Counted from the first letter of the stretch, positions 7,659 to 14,454 are shown. The stretch: DNA of 16,129 nucleotides from an uncultured Lachnospiraceae bacterium (GCA_902796045.1 CADBNQ010000162.1:1-16129); one strand, 5' to 3'. Program-made: numbers and translations. The notes: a model not told the origin generated them from the letters alone.

Positions 7659-8369
7659 ATGTATTCAGATCTGTTAACATTTATAAAGGGACTCCCCTTA
7701 CAGGAAGGGGCTGATCCTGTACTGCCGAAATCATTTCAAAGCCTGCTGCCGATAGATGCCCTGCAGTCCATATTCTCGGGGATCAATGATTCAGTCCGGA
7801 TCGCCACTGCAATCATCACGTTGATCCTGGCCCTGCTGGCCTGCTTCCTGGGATACAGGCTTGCAAGATTCTTCATGAGCCTTACCGGTTTCATGGCAGG
7901 TGCTTATATCGGATACAAGATAGGGACCCAGGCCCTCAACCTGCAGAGGCCTTTGACCATAGTATGTGCCGTGGTGGCAGGCCTGGCCCTGTCAGTACTG
8001 GCCTACCGGATCTACACCGCAGGCATCTTCATACTCTGTGCTTTCCTGGGATTTATCGCGGCAGCCACCCTGCTGCCATTTTCAGGCGACCTCCAGTTTT
8101 TCCTCTCTGTCCTGAGCGGATTTATCATCGGGGCACTTGCCGTGAAATATCTCCGCCCCGTGATCATCCTTTCCTCAGCGATCGCGGGCGGCTTCACCGC
8201 CTCGGAAATGATTGTCAAGGTCTGCACCCTGATGAGTCTCTACAAGTTTACCTACTTCACCTCAGGAGGCCTGACCCTGATCATATGTGTCCTGGGTATA
8301 GCGGTACAGTTCCTGACCACCTCAGATAAAGAATCGAAAAAAAAGAAAAAGAAGAAAAAAAAGGAATAG
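7659..8369 (+). CDS. Multi-pass membrane protein, DUF4203 / TM198-like
   Basis: 236 residues from ATG 7659, with GGAAGG about 8 bases upstream. A GTG at 7650 is in frame but would overlap that ribosome binding site. The protein has a short N-terminal soluble stretch and then about six or seven hydrophobic segments from about residue 42 to 222, rich in Gly and Ala, such as LTGFMAGAYIGYKIG and LSGFIIGALAVKY. This repeated Gly-rich helix pattern resembles the DUF4203 (TM7S3/TM198-like) family; the assignment is by appearance only. The C-terminus is a cytoplasmic lysine tail (SKKKKKKKKKE) encoded by two runs of eight A, placed right before the terminator. Function unknown. It is convergent with the L,D-transpeptidase gene. 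Confidence 0.8.
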   Translation: MYSDLLTFIKGLPLQEGADPVLPKSFQSLLPIDALQSIFSGINDSVRIATAIITLILALLACFLGYRLARFFMSLTGFMAGAYIGYKIGTQALNLQRPLTIVCAVVAGLALSVLAYRIYTAGIFILCAFLGFIAAATLLPFSGDLQFFLSVLSGFIIGALAVKYLRPVIILSSAIAGGFTASEMIVKVCTLMSLYKFTYFTSGGLTLIICVLGIAVQFLTTSDKESKKKKKKKKKE

Positions 8370-8370
8370 A

Positions 8371-8396
8371 AAAAACAGCCCGGCGGGGCTGTTTTT
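8371..8396. terminator. Bidirectional intrinsic terminator
   Basis: AAAAACAGCCC (8371-8381) pairs with GGGCTGTTTTT (8386-8396) around a GGCG loop, with T tracts on both strands. It starts 2 bases after the stop codon of the membrane protein gene and lies 7 bases beyond the stop of the L,D-transpeptidase gene, so it serves both convergent transcripts. Confidence 0.92.
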
Positions 8397-8402
8397 CTAT
8401 TT

Positions 8403-9761
8403 CTACCAGTGGATATATACTGCTGTTCCGGTGCTGAGCATCCCAAACAGCTCTGCTGCCTTGGCTGGCGGCATGTTGATGCAGCCGTGTGAGCCATCGG
8501 TGCGGTAGATGTCTCCGCCGAATTTGGATCTCCACGAGGCATCATGAAATCCGATGCCGACCTTTGTATTGTAGGGCATCCAGTAGTGAACAAAAGAGCG
8601 GTACTTCTTCATCATATGATCCCGCTGTTTAAAAGCGATCGTGTAGAAGCCGGTGGCGGTTCCATGTCCCGAGGACAGGTTTCCGGTGACCACGTCACTC
8701 GACAGGCGAATCTTTCCGTCCTCCACATACCACATCCTCTGGTCACTGATATTCACATCGATATAAGTCCTCCCAAGATAATCTGCATCTCTCTCCAGGC
8801 CTTTCTGGATGTAGACCGGTTTGCGGGTGGTCTTATTGCCCGACTTGATATTCTTGATCAGCTGGAGGGCTTCTTTATCCACCCCTACCTTCCAGGCTGT
8901 GATGCCTGACGGGATATCTCCTTCCAGTGAATTAAACTTCTTTGACACTTTTTCTTTGATATATTCCTCTGCCTTCTTCTTGTTGATCTTCACGTCAAAA
9001 TCATCTGTGTAGGTCAGCATCCTGGCTATGTCCTTTTTCCTGGTCTTGAGCTTCTCCCCTCCATCCTTGTAGACCACCACAGCTTTCAGATACCCGTTCA
9101 TGGTATCTCTCGCCTCTATGACCTCCTGGGAGTCTGCCTTATAAGGCGGCTGGACATAATAAGTATCTTCCACCAGGGAGATTTCCTTCTCGTGGCCGGT
9201 CATGGCAGTTCTGATCCCTTCCAGAAAATGGGCCCTGTCCACGATATTGCCGATGGTCTCCGGCCTGATCTCAAACTCTTTCTTATCTTTATTGTACTCT
9301 ACCGAAGCATTGACTGATTCCTCAGGGCTGGCAGGGTGCATGCAGGCTAAAGTATCTACATAGGCAGCCAGCTGGTCCTCATCCACCTGAACTTTGAGTT
9401 CATCATAATCGTGATCCTTCAGCAGGTCGACAATCCAGAGTCCGTAGGGCTGGCCGGCAAGGATCCGGTCGACCTTGTCAAGGTCAGTAAAGGACAATCC
9501 TGCATCCGCGGCAGACACAGACTCCTCCCCCTCCTTCTCAAGGATGGTCAGGCTGTACCTGCCCAGTTCTTCTTTCACATAGGCTTTGGCTCCCTCTCCG
9601 GATCTGAATCCGATGTCGATGCTGCCTACTTTGGTATTCGGATAAAAATGAGTGTGAAAAAAGGCGATACCTCCCACATACAGGGCTGCTGCGAGCCCTG
9701 TGGCAGCCAGGATCCCTCTCCAGGCCTTCCTTTTTCTCCCATATCTTTTCACTCTGGACAT
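8403..9761 (-). CDS. L,D-transpeptidase (YkuD domain) with N-terminal membrane anchor
   Basis: Cell-wall enzyme that makes 3-3 cross-links or attaches to peptidoglycan stem peptides using a catalytic cysteine. The 452-residue protein starts with a basic stretch and one membrane helix (about 16-36), so the rest faces outside. The middle region (about 60-300) has the alternating pattern of the PG_binding_4-type stalk found in clostridial L,D-transpeptidases. The YkuD domain fills the last 130 residues: the conserved GIGFHDA segment and the catalytic motif SHGCINM, with Cys427 as nucleophile and His425 nearby. The length and domain order agree with clostridial relatives. ATG 9761 is preceded by AGGGA about 7 bases upstream. 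A promoter and a leader with two hairpins lie upstream, and the gene is divergent from proC. Confidence 0.93.
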   Translation of the reverse strand: MSRVKRYGRKRKAWRGILAATGLAAALYVGGIAFFHTHFYPNTKVGSIDIGFRSGEGAKAYVKEELGRYSLTILEKEGEESVSAADAGLSFTDLDKVDRILAGQPYGLWIVDLLKDHDYDELKVQVDEDQLAAYVDTLACMHPASPEESVNASVEYNKDKKEFEIRPETIGNIVDRAHFLEGIRTAMTGHEKEISLVEDTYYVQPPYKADSQEVIEARDTMNGYLKAVVVYKDGGEKLKTRKKDIARMLTYTDDFDVKINKKKAEEYIKEKVSKKFNSLEGDIPSGITAWKVGVDKEALQLIKNIKSGNKTTRKPVYIQKGLERDADYLGRTYIDVNISDQRMWYVEDGKIRLSSDVVTGNLSSGHGTATGFYTIAFKQRDHMMKKYRSFVHYWMPYNTKVGIGFHDASWRSKFGGDIYRTDGSHGCINMPPAKAAELFGMLSTGTAVYIHW

Positions 9762-9776
9762 AGTATTCCCTCATGT

Positions 9777-9822
9777 CCGGCAGAGCCGGAGTTTAACTCT
9801 CCCCCTCCTGAAAAGGAGGGGG
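9777..9822 (-). promoter_or_regulatory. Two hairpins in the L,D-transpeptidase 5' leader
   Basis: An 8-bp stem CCCCCTCC/GGAGGGGG with a 6-base loop (9801-9822) begins about 7 bases from the predicted transcript start. A second stem CCGGC/GCCGG with an AGA loop lies at 9777-9789. Neither is followed by a T tract on the coding strand, so they are not intrinsic terminators; 5' stabilisation or translational control is possible. Confidence 0.5.
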
Positions 9823-9835
9823 CATTCCTCTTTTG

Positions 9836-9864
9836 AGTATACATGATATTTTCCGGCTTGTCAC
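9836..9864 (-). promoter_or_regulatory. Predicted L,D-transpeptidase promoter
   Basis: On the minus strand GTGACA (9859-9864) and TATACT (9836-9841) have 17-base spacing, each matching the consensus at five of six positions. Transcription would start near 9829, giving a leader of about 68 bases. Confidence 0.7.
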
Positions 9865-9865
9865 T

Positions 9866-9887
9866 AAAAATCAGCAAAAAAATCAGC
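9866..9887 (-). repeat. Tandem direct repeat GCTGATTTTT upstream of the L,D-transpeptidase promoter
   Basis: Two identical 10-base copies (9866-9875 and 9878-9887; AAAAATCAGC on the plus strand) with a 12-bp period, ending 1 base from the -35 box at 9864. A third copy of nine bases, AAAAATCAG, lies at 9996-10004, 3 bases upstream of the proC -35 box. Tandem repeats with about one helical turn spacing next to a -35 box are typical of response-regulator sites; the regulator is not identified. Confidence 0.55.
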
Positions 9888-10007
9888 TATATGTTAATAA
9901 AACAGTATTTTTCTCTCCAGATTCAGTCAGATGAGCCGCTTGCCTGCACCCGGAGATTTTTATGCCATATGGTATTGTATTTCTTGAATGATATAAAAAA
10001 TCAGAGA

Positions 10008-10036
10008 TTGATAATATGGCTGACAATGGATATAAT
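10008..10036 (+). promoter_or_regulatory. Predicted proC promoter
   Basis: TTGATA (10008-10013) and a perfect TATAAT (10031-10036) spaced by 17 bases. Transcription would start near 10043, about 33 bases before proC. Confidence 0.8.
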
Positions 10037-10075
10037 GTAAAAAATAACAGGAGATAAAACAGGAGGTAATATAAA

Positions 10076-10870
10076 ATGAAGATTGGCTTTATCGGATGTG
10101 GCGTGATGGCCAATGCCATCATGGGCGGTATCATAGAATCCGGCCTGTGCAGGCCGGAGGAGATCATCGGAGCTGATCCGGTCCCTGAGAGCAGGGAGCG
10201 GACAAAGGTGCGCAATGGGATCCGTGTAACAGACCGGAATCAGGCTGTCCTTGAGGAGTCAGATTATGTTTTTTTGGCGGTCAAACCACAGTATTATGAC
10301 GGTATGATTGCGCAAATCAGGGATCATGTCCGCAAGGACCAGGTCTTAATCAGTATCGGGGCGGGAAAGACCCTTGATTATCTTGACCGGCAGTTTGGCC
10401 GGCCGGTCAAGATCGTGCGTGTGATGCCCAACACTCCGGCCCAGGTGGGGGAGGGGATGTCTGCCGTCTGCCCCAATAAGGAGGTCACTGATGAGGAGGC
10501 TGCAGAGGTTCTAAAGATCCTGTCCACCTTCGGCAAGGCCGAGATCATGCCCGAAGGACTGTTTGATATCGTCACAGGCCTGAGCGGAAGCGGCCCGGCC
10601 TATGTCTTCATGTTTATCGAGGCACTGGCAGATGCCGCCGTCAACGGGGGCATGCCCCGGAAGCAGGCCTACACCTTTGCAGCACAGACTGTAGCAGGGT
10701 CTGCTAAGATGCTGCTTGAGACAGGTCTGCATCCGGGACAGCTCAAAGATATGGTCACGTCTCCGGCAGGAACCACCATCGCCGGTGTCCGCGCACTGGA
10801 GGCGGGAAATTTCCGGTCTGCAGTCTTTGAAGCAGTCACAGCTGCCGCGGAAAAATCTGCGCTTCTCTAA
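10076..10870 (+). CDS. proC: Pyrroline-5-carboxylate reductase
   Basis: Last step of proline synthesis, reducing 1-pyrroline-5-carboxylate with NAD(P)H; cytoplasmic, usually a decamer. 264 residues, the usual length. The N-terminal Rossmann motif is GFIGCGVMA (4-12). AVKPQ (68-72) and VMPNTPAQVGEGMSA (116-130) are characteristic of the family, followed by the signature SGSGPAYVFMFIEAL (170-184) and a TSPAGTTIAGV segment in the C-terminal dimerisation domain. An AGGAGG ribosome binding site lies 9 bases before ATG 10076, and the promoter is clear. It is a single-gene transcript convergent with the molybdopterin oxidoreductase gene, only 22 bp away. proB and proA are not in the window. Confidence 0.97.
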   Translation: MKIGFIGCGVMANAIMGGIIESGLCRPEEIIGADPVPESRERTKVRNGIRVTDRNQAVLEESDYVFLAVKPQYYDGMIAQIRDHVRKDQVLISIGAGKTLDYLDRQFGRPVKIVRVMPNTPAQVGEGMSAVCPNKEVTDEEAAEVLKILSTFGKAEIMPEGLFDIVTGLSGSGPAYVFMFIEALADAAVNGGMPRKQAYTFAAQTVAGSAKMLLETGLHPGQLKDMVTSPAGTTIAGVRALEAGNFRSAVFEAVTAAAEKSALL

Positions 10871-10892
10871 TCTTCCATCAGAGAAGAGAGGT

Positions 10893-12947
10893 TCAATCCG
10901 GGGCTGAAGAAGGGCCGTGGGAAATGGGACGGATCTGGACCCGGTTGTCATTGAGGGTGGTTCCCTCACCCATATCCGACAGTCTCTCTGATGTCAGAGC
11001 GTTAAAGGCCCTGCCCCCGCTGCAGCAGTCCCTCCGGTAGATGCCCTCGCAGACTGCCGTGCCCCTGGCAATGTTATCCGTCACCACCGCCTTAAATCTT
11101 ACACAGGACAGGTCATTGTAGGCTTCAATGATCTGTCCGTTTTTTATACGTCTCTGACGGGCGTCAAGGGTGTGGATGATCAGCTTCTGGGGTCCCCTTA
11201 AGGCCATGAGGTCCTCCCTGTCCCTGAACTCGGAATTGAGAGAATAGACACTGGGAGAGGCCAGCAGGTGGATGGGATATTTTTCGTCTTCCAGGGCTTC
11301 CCGGCCGCTGTAGGAAAGCATGTAGCAGGGCACCGGGTCCGGCAGGCCTTCATTGATGATCCGGAATCTGCCGGATGATGTCCCGACCTTCAGATGGTCA
11401 GAGAAAGGCATGCTGATGCTGCCCCCCTCTCTGAGGATCCTCTTCTTCTCCTCCGGCAGCAGACGTACTGCCCTGGTCGGATGGTTCAGGATATGGGCAA
11501 GCATCTCTTCCTCTGTCCTGGCAAAATAGTCTTCTTCGTAGCCCATGCCGGCGGCCAGCAGGCAGAAGGTATCCCAGTTGCTCTTACAATCGCCGGGCGC
11601 CCTGACCACAGGCTTTGCCGTGCCCAGGGTGCAATAGCCGTAGCACCGGTAGATATCATGCTGTTCAGCAGAAAAGGTGGCGGGAAGGATGATATCCGCA
11701 TAGAGGGCTGTCTCCGTTACGAACCGCTCATGGACTACGGTGAAGAGGTCTTCCCTCCTGAGACCCTTTATGACCCTGTCCTGACAGCTTACGGTATTGG
11801 CTGGATTGGCCCCGTACACATAGAGAGACCTGACCGGCTGGCCGTCCCCGCCGGCAAGGGCAGAGGCAAGCTGGTTGATATTGATGGTCCGGTGTTCTTT
11901 TTTACTCCTGAAATCCGGCCGGCTGATCAGGTCTGTATCCACATAAGCTGTGTCCACAGGCGTACAGCCGCACAGACCGCCCCCCGGATACTGCCAGGCC
12001 CCGGTAAAGAGTGACATAATCACGATCAGGCGGACTGTCATACCCCCGTTGCCATAGCGGGAATTGCCGCTGCCCAGAATGACAGCCGGTGCTTTGGCGG
12101 CAGCATATTCTCTGGCCAGCTGGCGGATCACCTGGGCACGCACGCCGGTCTCCTTCTCTGCCCACTCCGGTGTGCAGGGGTCCAGCGTGGCCCTGAAGAT
12201 CTCATAGCCTTCCGTATAGGTGCGCAGAAATGCCTGGTCAGACAGGCCTTCTTTCTCAAGGACGTGCATGATGGCCAGAGCCAGGGCGCCGTCTGTCCCG
12301 GGCCTGATCAGGATGACCTGATCATAGTGCCTGGCAGCGGGATCTGCATAGGTATTGATCAGGATCCTCTTCTTCCTGCCCTTCTCCCTGTTGATATCCA
12401 CCAGAGCCTGCAGGCGGGTGGCCGCCATATTGCTGCCCCAGATGATGTAGAAATCACTGTCTTTCAGCTCTCTGGGATCCAGGCAGCCGGTCTTTCCAGC
12501 CACCGACCGGTAGGCTGCTTCCTTTGCAGGGGCGCAGAGGGTCCTCTCCAGGACGGATGCCCCCATCCTGTTAAAAAAGGCATCCCCGCAATACTGCTGT
12601 ATATCGCTCATCACGCCGGAATAACTGAAGGGAAGGACAGCCTGCGGGCCGCTCTCCTCTATGATCAGCTTCCACCTGTCAGTGATCTCCCTGACGGCTT
12701 CCTCCCAGCTGACGGGCACAAAACTGCCGCTTCCCTTCTTCCCGGATCTCCTCAGGGGAGTCAGGATGCGGTCCTTTGAATAAACACTCTTCTCATAATG
12801 CTGCATTTTCCGGCAGATCCCATTGCAGGAAACCGGATGTGCCGGATCATTTCTGACCCGTCTGATCCTGCCGTGCTCCACCTCGGCCAGCAGTCCGCAG
12901 GTGGAAGGACAGTCGTAGGGACATAAGGTCTTTTTAATCTCTACCAT
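10893..12947 (-). CDS. Molybdopterin-dependent oxidoreductase (DMSO reductase superfamily), substrate unknown
   Basis: 684 residues from ATG 12947. The N-terminal [4Fe-4S] motif is Cys9-x3-Cys13-x3-Cys17-x27-Cys45. The Molybdopterin catalytic domain follows (WEEAVREI, then YIIWGSNMAATR and ILGSGNSRYGNGG). Cys138 in RTLCAPAKEAAY sits where family members place the Mo/W ligand. The C-terminal dinucleotide-binding domain (about 570-684) ends with MGEGTTLNDNRVQI. There is no twin-arginine signal, so it should be cytoplasmic. No FeS or membrane subunit is adjacent. The family includes formate dehydrogenases, thiosulfate and polysulfide reductases and acetylene hydratase; I cannot assign the reaction. 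Alternative start ATG 12959 lies 4 bases after the ybaK-like stop. 12947 has GGAG 6 bases upstream and is preferred. Translation is probably coupled to the upstream gene. Confidence 0.9.
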   Translation of the reverse strand: MVEIKKTLCPYDCPSTCGLLAEVEHGRIRRVRNDPAHPVSCNGICRKMQHYEKSVYSKDRILTPLRRSGKKGSGSFVPVSWEEAVREITDRWKLIIEESGPQAVLPFSYSGVMSDIQQYCGDAFFNRMGASVLERTLCAPAKEAAYRSVAGKTGCLDPRELKDSDFYIIWGSNMAATRLQALVDINREKGRKKRILINTYADPAARHYDQVILIRPGTDGALALAIMHVLEKEGLSDQAFLRTYTEGYEIFRATLDPCTPEWAEKETGVRAQVIRQLAREYAAAKAPAVILGSGNSRYGNGGMTVRLIVIMSLFTGAWQYPGGGLCGCTPVDTAYVDTDLISRPDFRSKKEHRTININQLASALAGGDGQPVRSLYVYGANPANTVSCQDRVIKGLRREDLFTVVHERFVTETALYADIILPATFSAEQHDIYRCYGYCTLGTAKPVVRAPGDCKSNWDTFCLLAAGMGYEEDYFARTEEEMLAHILNHPTRAVRLLPEEKKRILREGGSISMPFSDHLKVGTSSGRFRIINEGLPDPVPCYMLSYSGREALEDEKYPIHLLASPSVYSLNSEFRDREDLMALRGPQKLIIHTLDARQRRIKNGQIIEAYNDLSCVRFKAVVTDNIARGTAVCEGIYRRDCCSGGRAFNALTSERLSDMGEGTTLNDNRVQIRPISHGPSSAPD

Positions 12948-12963
12948 GGTTTTCTCCATATAT

Positions 12964-13437
12964 TTAAACCTCAGGCAGCTTGCAGACATCTACCCATTCT
13001 GTAAAGTCAGTGGCTTCCTCCAGCTCACTGATAGACAGACGGACGGCACTGTGATCTGTGCCGGCTGCCGGGTAGACCGTTTCATGGAGCTTCAGACTTT
13101 CATCCAGATAGACAGGAACCCCTTCATTGACGCCGAATGGGCAGACGCCGCCGACTTCATGACCGGTCAGGGGTCCCACCTGGTCTCCGGGAATCATTTT
13201 AGCCTTGCAGCCAAAGCGGGCTTTATACTTTTTATTGTCAATCCTGGCCATCCCTTCTGCCAGGATCAGGATCGGCCTGCCCTCCTGCAGAAAAGAAAGT
13301 GTTTTGGCGATCATGCCGGGCTCACATCCCAGGGCGGCAGCAGCCTCTGCAACTGTGGCGCTGCTCTTCTCCGTGATGATGATGCGGTCCGCCAGCCCCT
13401 TCCTTTCCAGATGTGATTGCGCTTTTTCCAGAGCCAT
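12964..13437 (-). CDS. YbaK/EbsC family aminoacyl-tRNA deacylase
   Basis: 157 residues, a free-standing editing domain related to Cys-tRNA(Pro) deacylase YbaK and to the INS domain of ProRS; it should hydrolyse mischarged tRNA. AKTLSF (44-49) contains the conserved lysine (Lys45), and GHEVGGVCPFG (92-102) is the family's central loop, followed by AAGTDHSAVRL (125-135). A GAGGAGG ribosome binding site lies before ATG 13437. The exact tRNA substrate (Cys- or Ala-tRNA-Pro, or another) is not readable. It is followed directly by the molybdopterin oxidoreductase, whose start is 4 to 16 bases after this stop. Upstream is the AT-rich MNT/HEPN module; GC returns to about 57% within this gene. Confidence 0.93.
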   Translation of the reverse strand: MALEKAQSHLERKGLADRIIITEKSSATVAEAAAALGCEPGMIAKTLSFLQEGRPILILAEGMARIDNKKYKARFGCKAKMIPGDQVGPLTGHEVGGVCPFGVNEGVPVYLDESLKLHETVYPAAGTDHSAVRLSISELEEATDFTEWVDVCKLPEV

Positions 13438-13478
13438 GGTCTTTCCTCCTCATAAATCTCTAATCTACCTGCAAAACA

Positions 13479-13506
13479 TCTATATTGAGTACTATCTTAA
13501 GAACAA
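13479..13506 (-). promoter_or_regulatory. Weak promoter candidate for the ybaK-like gene
   Basis: On the minus strand TTGTTC (13501-13506) and TATAGA (13479-13484) with 16-base spacing, in the 71-bp gap after the HEPN gene. Read-through from the HEPN operon is an alternative; no terminator was seen in the gap. Confidence 0.35.
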
Positions 13507-13508
13507 CA

Positions 13509-13928
13509 TCATAATAGTTGTTGTTCTCTGCAATATTCCTCCACCCGTTGAATCAACTCATCTGCTGTATTAATCTGCCGCTCTGTCTCATCTTTACCAG
13601 CAAGAAAAAAATCGTCATAATCACTGGCATGACGTATTTCCTCAGCTTCACTAATCTTTCGCCCTATTGATCTTGGGAAAATCTCAGTTTTCACATAATA
13701 TTTATTGAAATTTGCTATGGCATCTTTGTGTCGCTTATAGCCTTTACCTTCTGAGCCATGTATTGCATTAATCGCATGATAAATAGCATAATAAGCTCTA
13801 TTATTTGCACCCTTGAATTCTTCTGCCGCAAACAAAATCCTTGCTGACTTTAAATCAGATTTGGCAGTTTGAAGGCGATAGGTTACCAAATCTTTTCTTG
13901 TGCCAATATCTTCATTATGCTGCCCCAT
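13509..13928 (-). CDS. HEPN domain protein, predicted toxin of an MNT/HEPN module
   Basis: 139 residues, all-helical, of the HEPN family (PF05168-like). Residues 43-53, NRAYYAIYHAI, carry the HEPN RNase motif Rx4-6H as Arg44-x6-His51. HKDAIANFNKYY (67-78) and the downstream SEAEEIRHASDYDDF (93-107) are also typical. HEPN proteins paired with MNT partners act as RNases that are neutralised by the partner. ATG 13928 overlaps the end of the MNT gene by 14 bp, so translation is coupled; a GGAAGG lies about 11 bases upstream. A longer frame reaching 14003 would lie entirely inside the MNT gene and has no support. The base composition (38% GC in 13561-13620) is far below the neighbours, pointing to acquisition. 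Family confidence is high, toxin activity inferred. Confidence 0.88.
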   Translation of the reverse strand: MGQHNEDIGTRKDLVTYRLQTAKSDLKSARILFAAEEFKGANNRAYYAIYHAINAIHGSEGKGYKRHKDAIANFNKYYVKTEIFPRSIGRKISEAEEIRHASDYDDFFLAGKDETERQINTADELIQRVEEYCREQQLL

Positions 13929-14256
13929 ACAATACCACACCTTCCTTTTGCACATTTGCATAAAATGGATAGTTTTTAAGCCACTTTTTAAAATGCGATT
14001 CACTTTTTGCTATTGGTTTTATATCCAAGTCGTTTTCCATGTTAAAATCAAATGTCATATAAGCAAGTTGCTGACTATATATCTTCATTTCTATATCAGT
14101 AAGATCCAATAATATCATAATATCTATATCTGAGTCCTCAGTATAATCCCCACGAGCATAAGAGCCATACAATATAATTTGACAGATATGCTTACCATAA
14201 ATATCTATCAGTTGTAATATATATTGATCCAGTAACTGTTGTAGTCTATGAGACAT
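13915..14256 (-). CDS. Minimal nucleotidyltransferase (MNT), predicted antitoxin partner of the HEPN protein
   Basis: 113 residues of the MNT-type polymerase beta superfamily. LYGSYARGDYTEDSDIDI (29-46) contains the complete GSx10DxD catalytic motif (Gly31, Ser32, Asp43, Asp45). A third acidic residue Asp78 in LDIKPI completes the metal site, so the protein should be active. MntA of Shewanella oneidensis, the best known homologous type, AMPylates its HEPN partner HepT and so inhibits it; the same role is inferred here. ATG 14256 has AAGGGGTG upstream. The TTG at 14259 is also in frame but less likely. It is the first gene of the module and ends inside the HEPN gene. GC is about 27% in 14041-14100. 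Confidence 0.9.
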   Translation of the reverse strand: MSHRLQQLLDQYILQLIDIYGKHICQIILYGSYARGDYTEDSDIDIMILLDLTDIEMKIYSQQLAYMTFDFNMENDLDIKPIAKSESHFKKWLKNYPFYANVQKEGVVLYGAA

Positions 14257-14294
14257 CAAATCACCCCTTTCCCAGGAGAGGTATTCAGATATTT

Positions 14295-14325
14295 ACATTC
14301 TAATGTTTTTTCATCAGATTCTGAT
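14295..14325. repeat. Two dyads in the MNT leader, candidate operator
   Basis: ACATT-CT-AATGT (14295-14306) and ATCAGA-T-TCTGAT (14313-14325) are both perfect inverted repeats, with centres about 18.5 bp apart, between the MNT promoter and its start codon. They could be operator half-sites for a regulator of the module or small RNA hairpins. The region is AT-rich, which raises chance matches. Confidence 0.4.
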
Positions 14326-14353
14326 TGTACTTCTTCCACTATTCTAATATAAA

Positions 14354-14383
14354 ATTATAGCATAAAACTCCTCTTATGAACAA
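14354..14383 (-). promoter_or_regulatory. Predicted promoter of the MNT/HEPN operon
   Basis: On the minus strand TTGTTC (14378-14383) and TATAAT (14354-14359) with 18-base spacing, plus an extended -10 TGC directly before TATAAT. Transcription would start near 14347, giving a leader of about 90 bases. Confidence 0.75.
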
Positions 14384-14392
14384 TCCCCATGC

Positions 14393-14421
14393 TTGACCGC
14401 CGGCCTCTTTTATACTACTAT
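14393..14421 (+). promoter_or_regulatory. Predicted promoter of the FeoA-FeoB gene
   Basis: TTGACC (14393-14398) and TACTAT (14416-14421) spaced by 17 bases. It is back to back with the MNT promoter, the two -35 boxes being only 9 bp apart. No convincing Fur or DtxR box was seen around it. Confidence 0.6.
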
Positions 14422-14454
14422 GTTACTTATGATTGTGATTAATATTGAATTTTA

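Larger units (their letters stand above)
9762..10075. other. Divergent intergenic region between the L,D-transpeptidase gene and proC
   Basis: 314 bp without a credible gene. It holds promoters facing both ways, the hairpin-rich leader of the L,D-transpeptidase gene on the left, a direct repeat behind that promoter, and the proC promoter on the right. A 65-codon plus-strand frame at 9843-10040 has no ribosome binding site, overlaps these signals and does not look like a protein. The stretch 9888-9995 is AT-rich and I see nothing specific in it. Confidence 0.7.

Noticed and set aside
9843..10040. 65-codon plus-strand frame in the intergenic region
   Set aside because: No ribosome binding site, and it runs through the promoters and direct repeats of the neighbouring genes.
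10862..10886. CTTCTCT/AGAGAAG stem at the proC 3' end
   Set aside because: 7-bp stem with an 11-base loop and no T tract, overlapping the stop codon; not a convincing terminator.
11394..12779. Plus-strand open frames of 171-206 codons
   Set aside because: They lie antisense to the molybdopterin oxidoreductase and have no ribosome binding sites or motifs.
13929..14003. N-terminal extension of the HEPN protein by 25 residues
   Set aside because: It would be encoded wholly within the MNT gene and lacks a start signal; ATG 13928 gives the normal family N-terminus.
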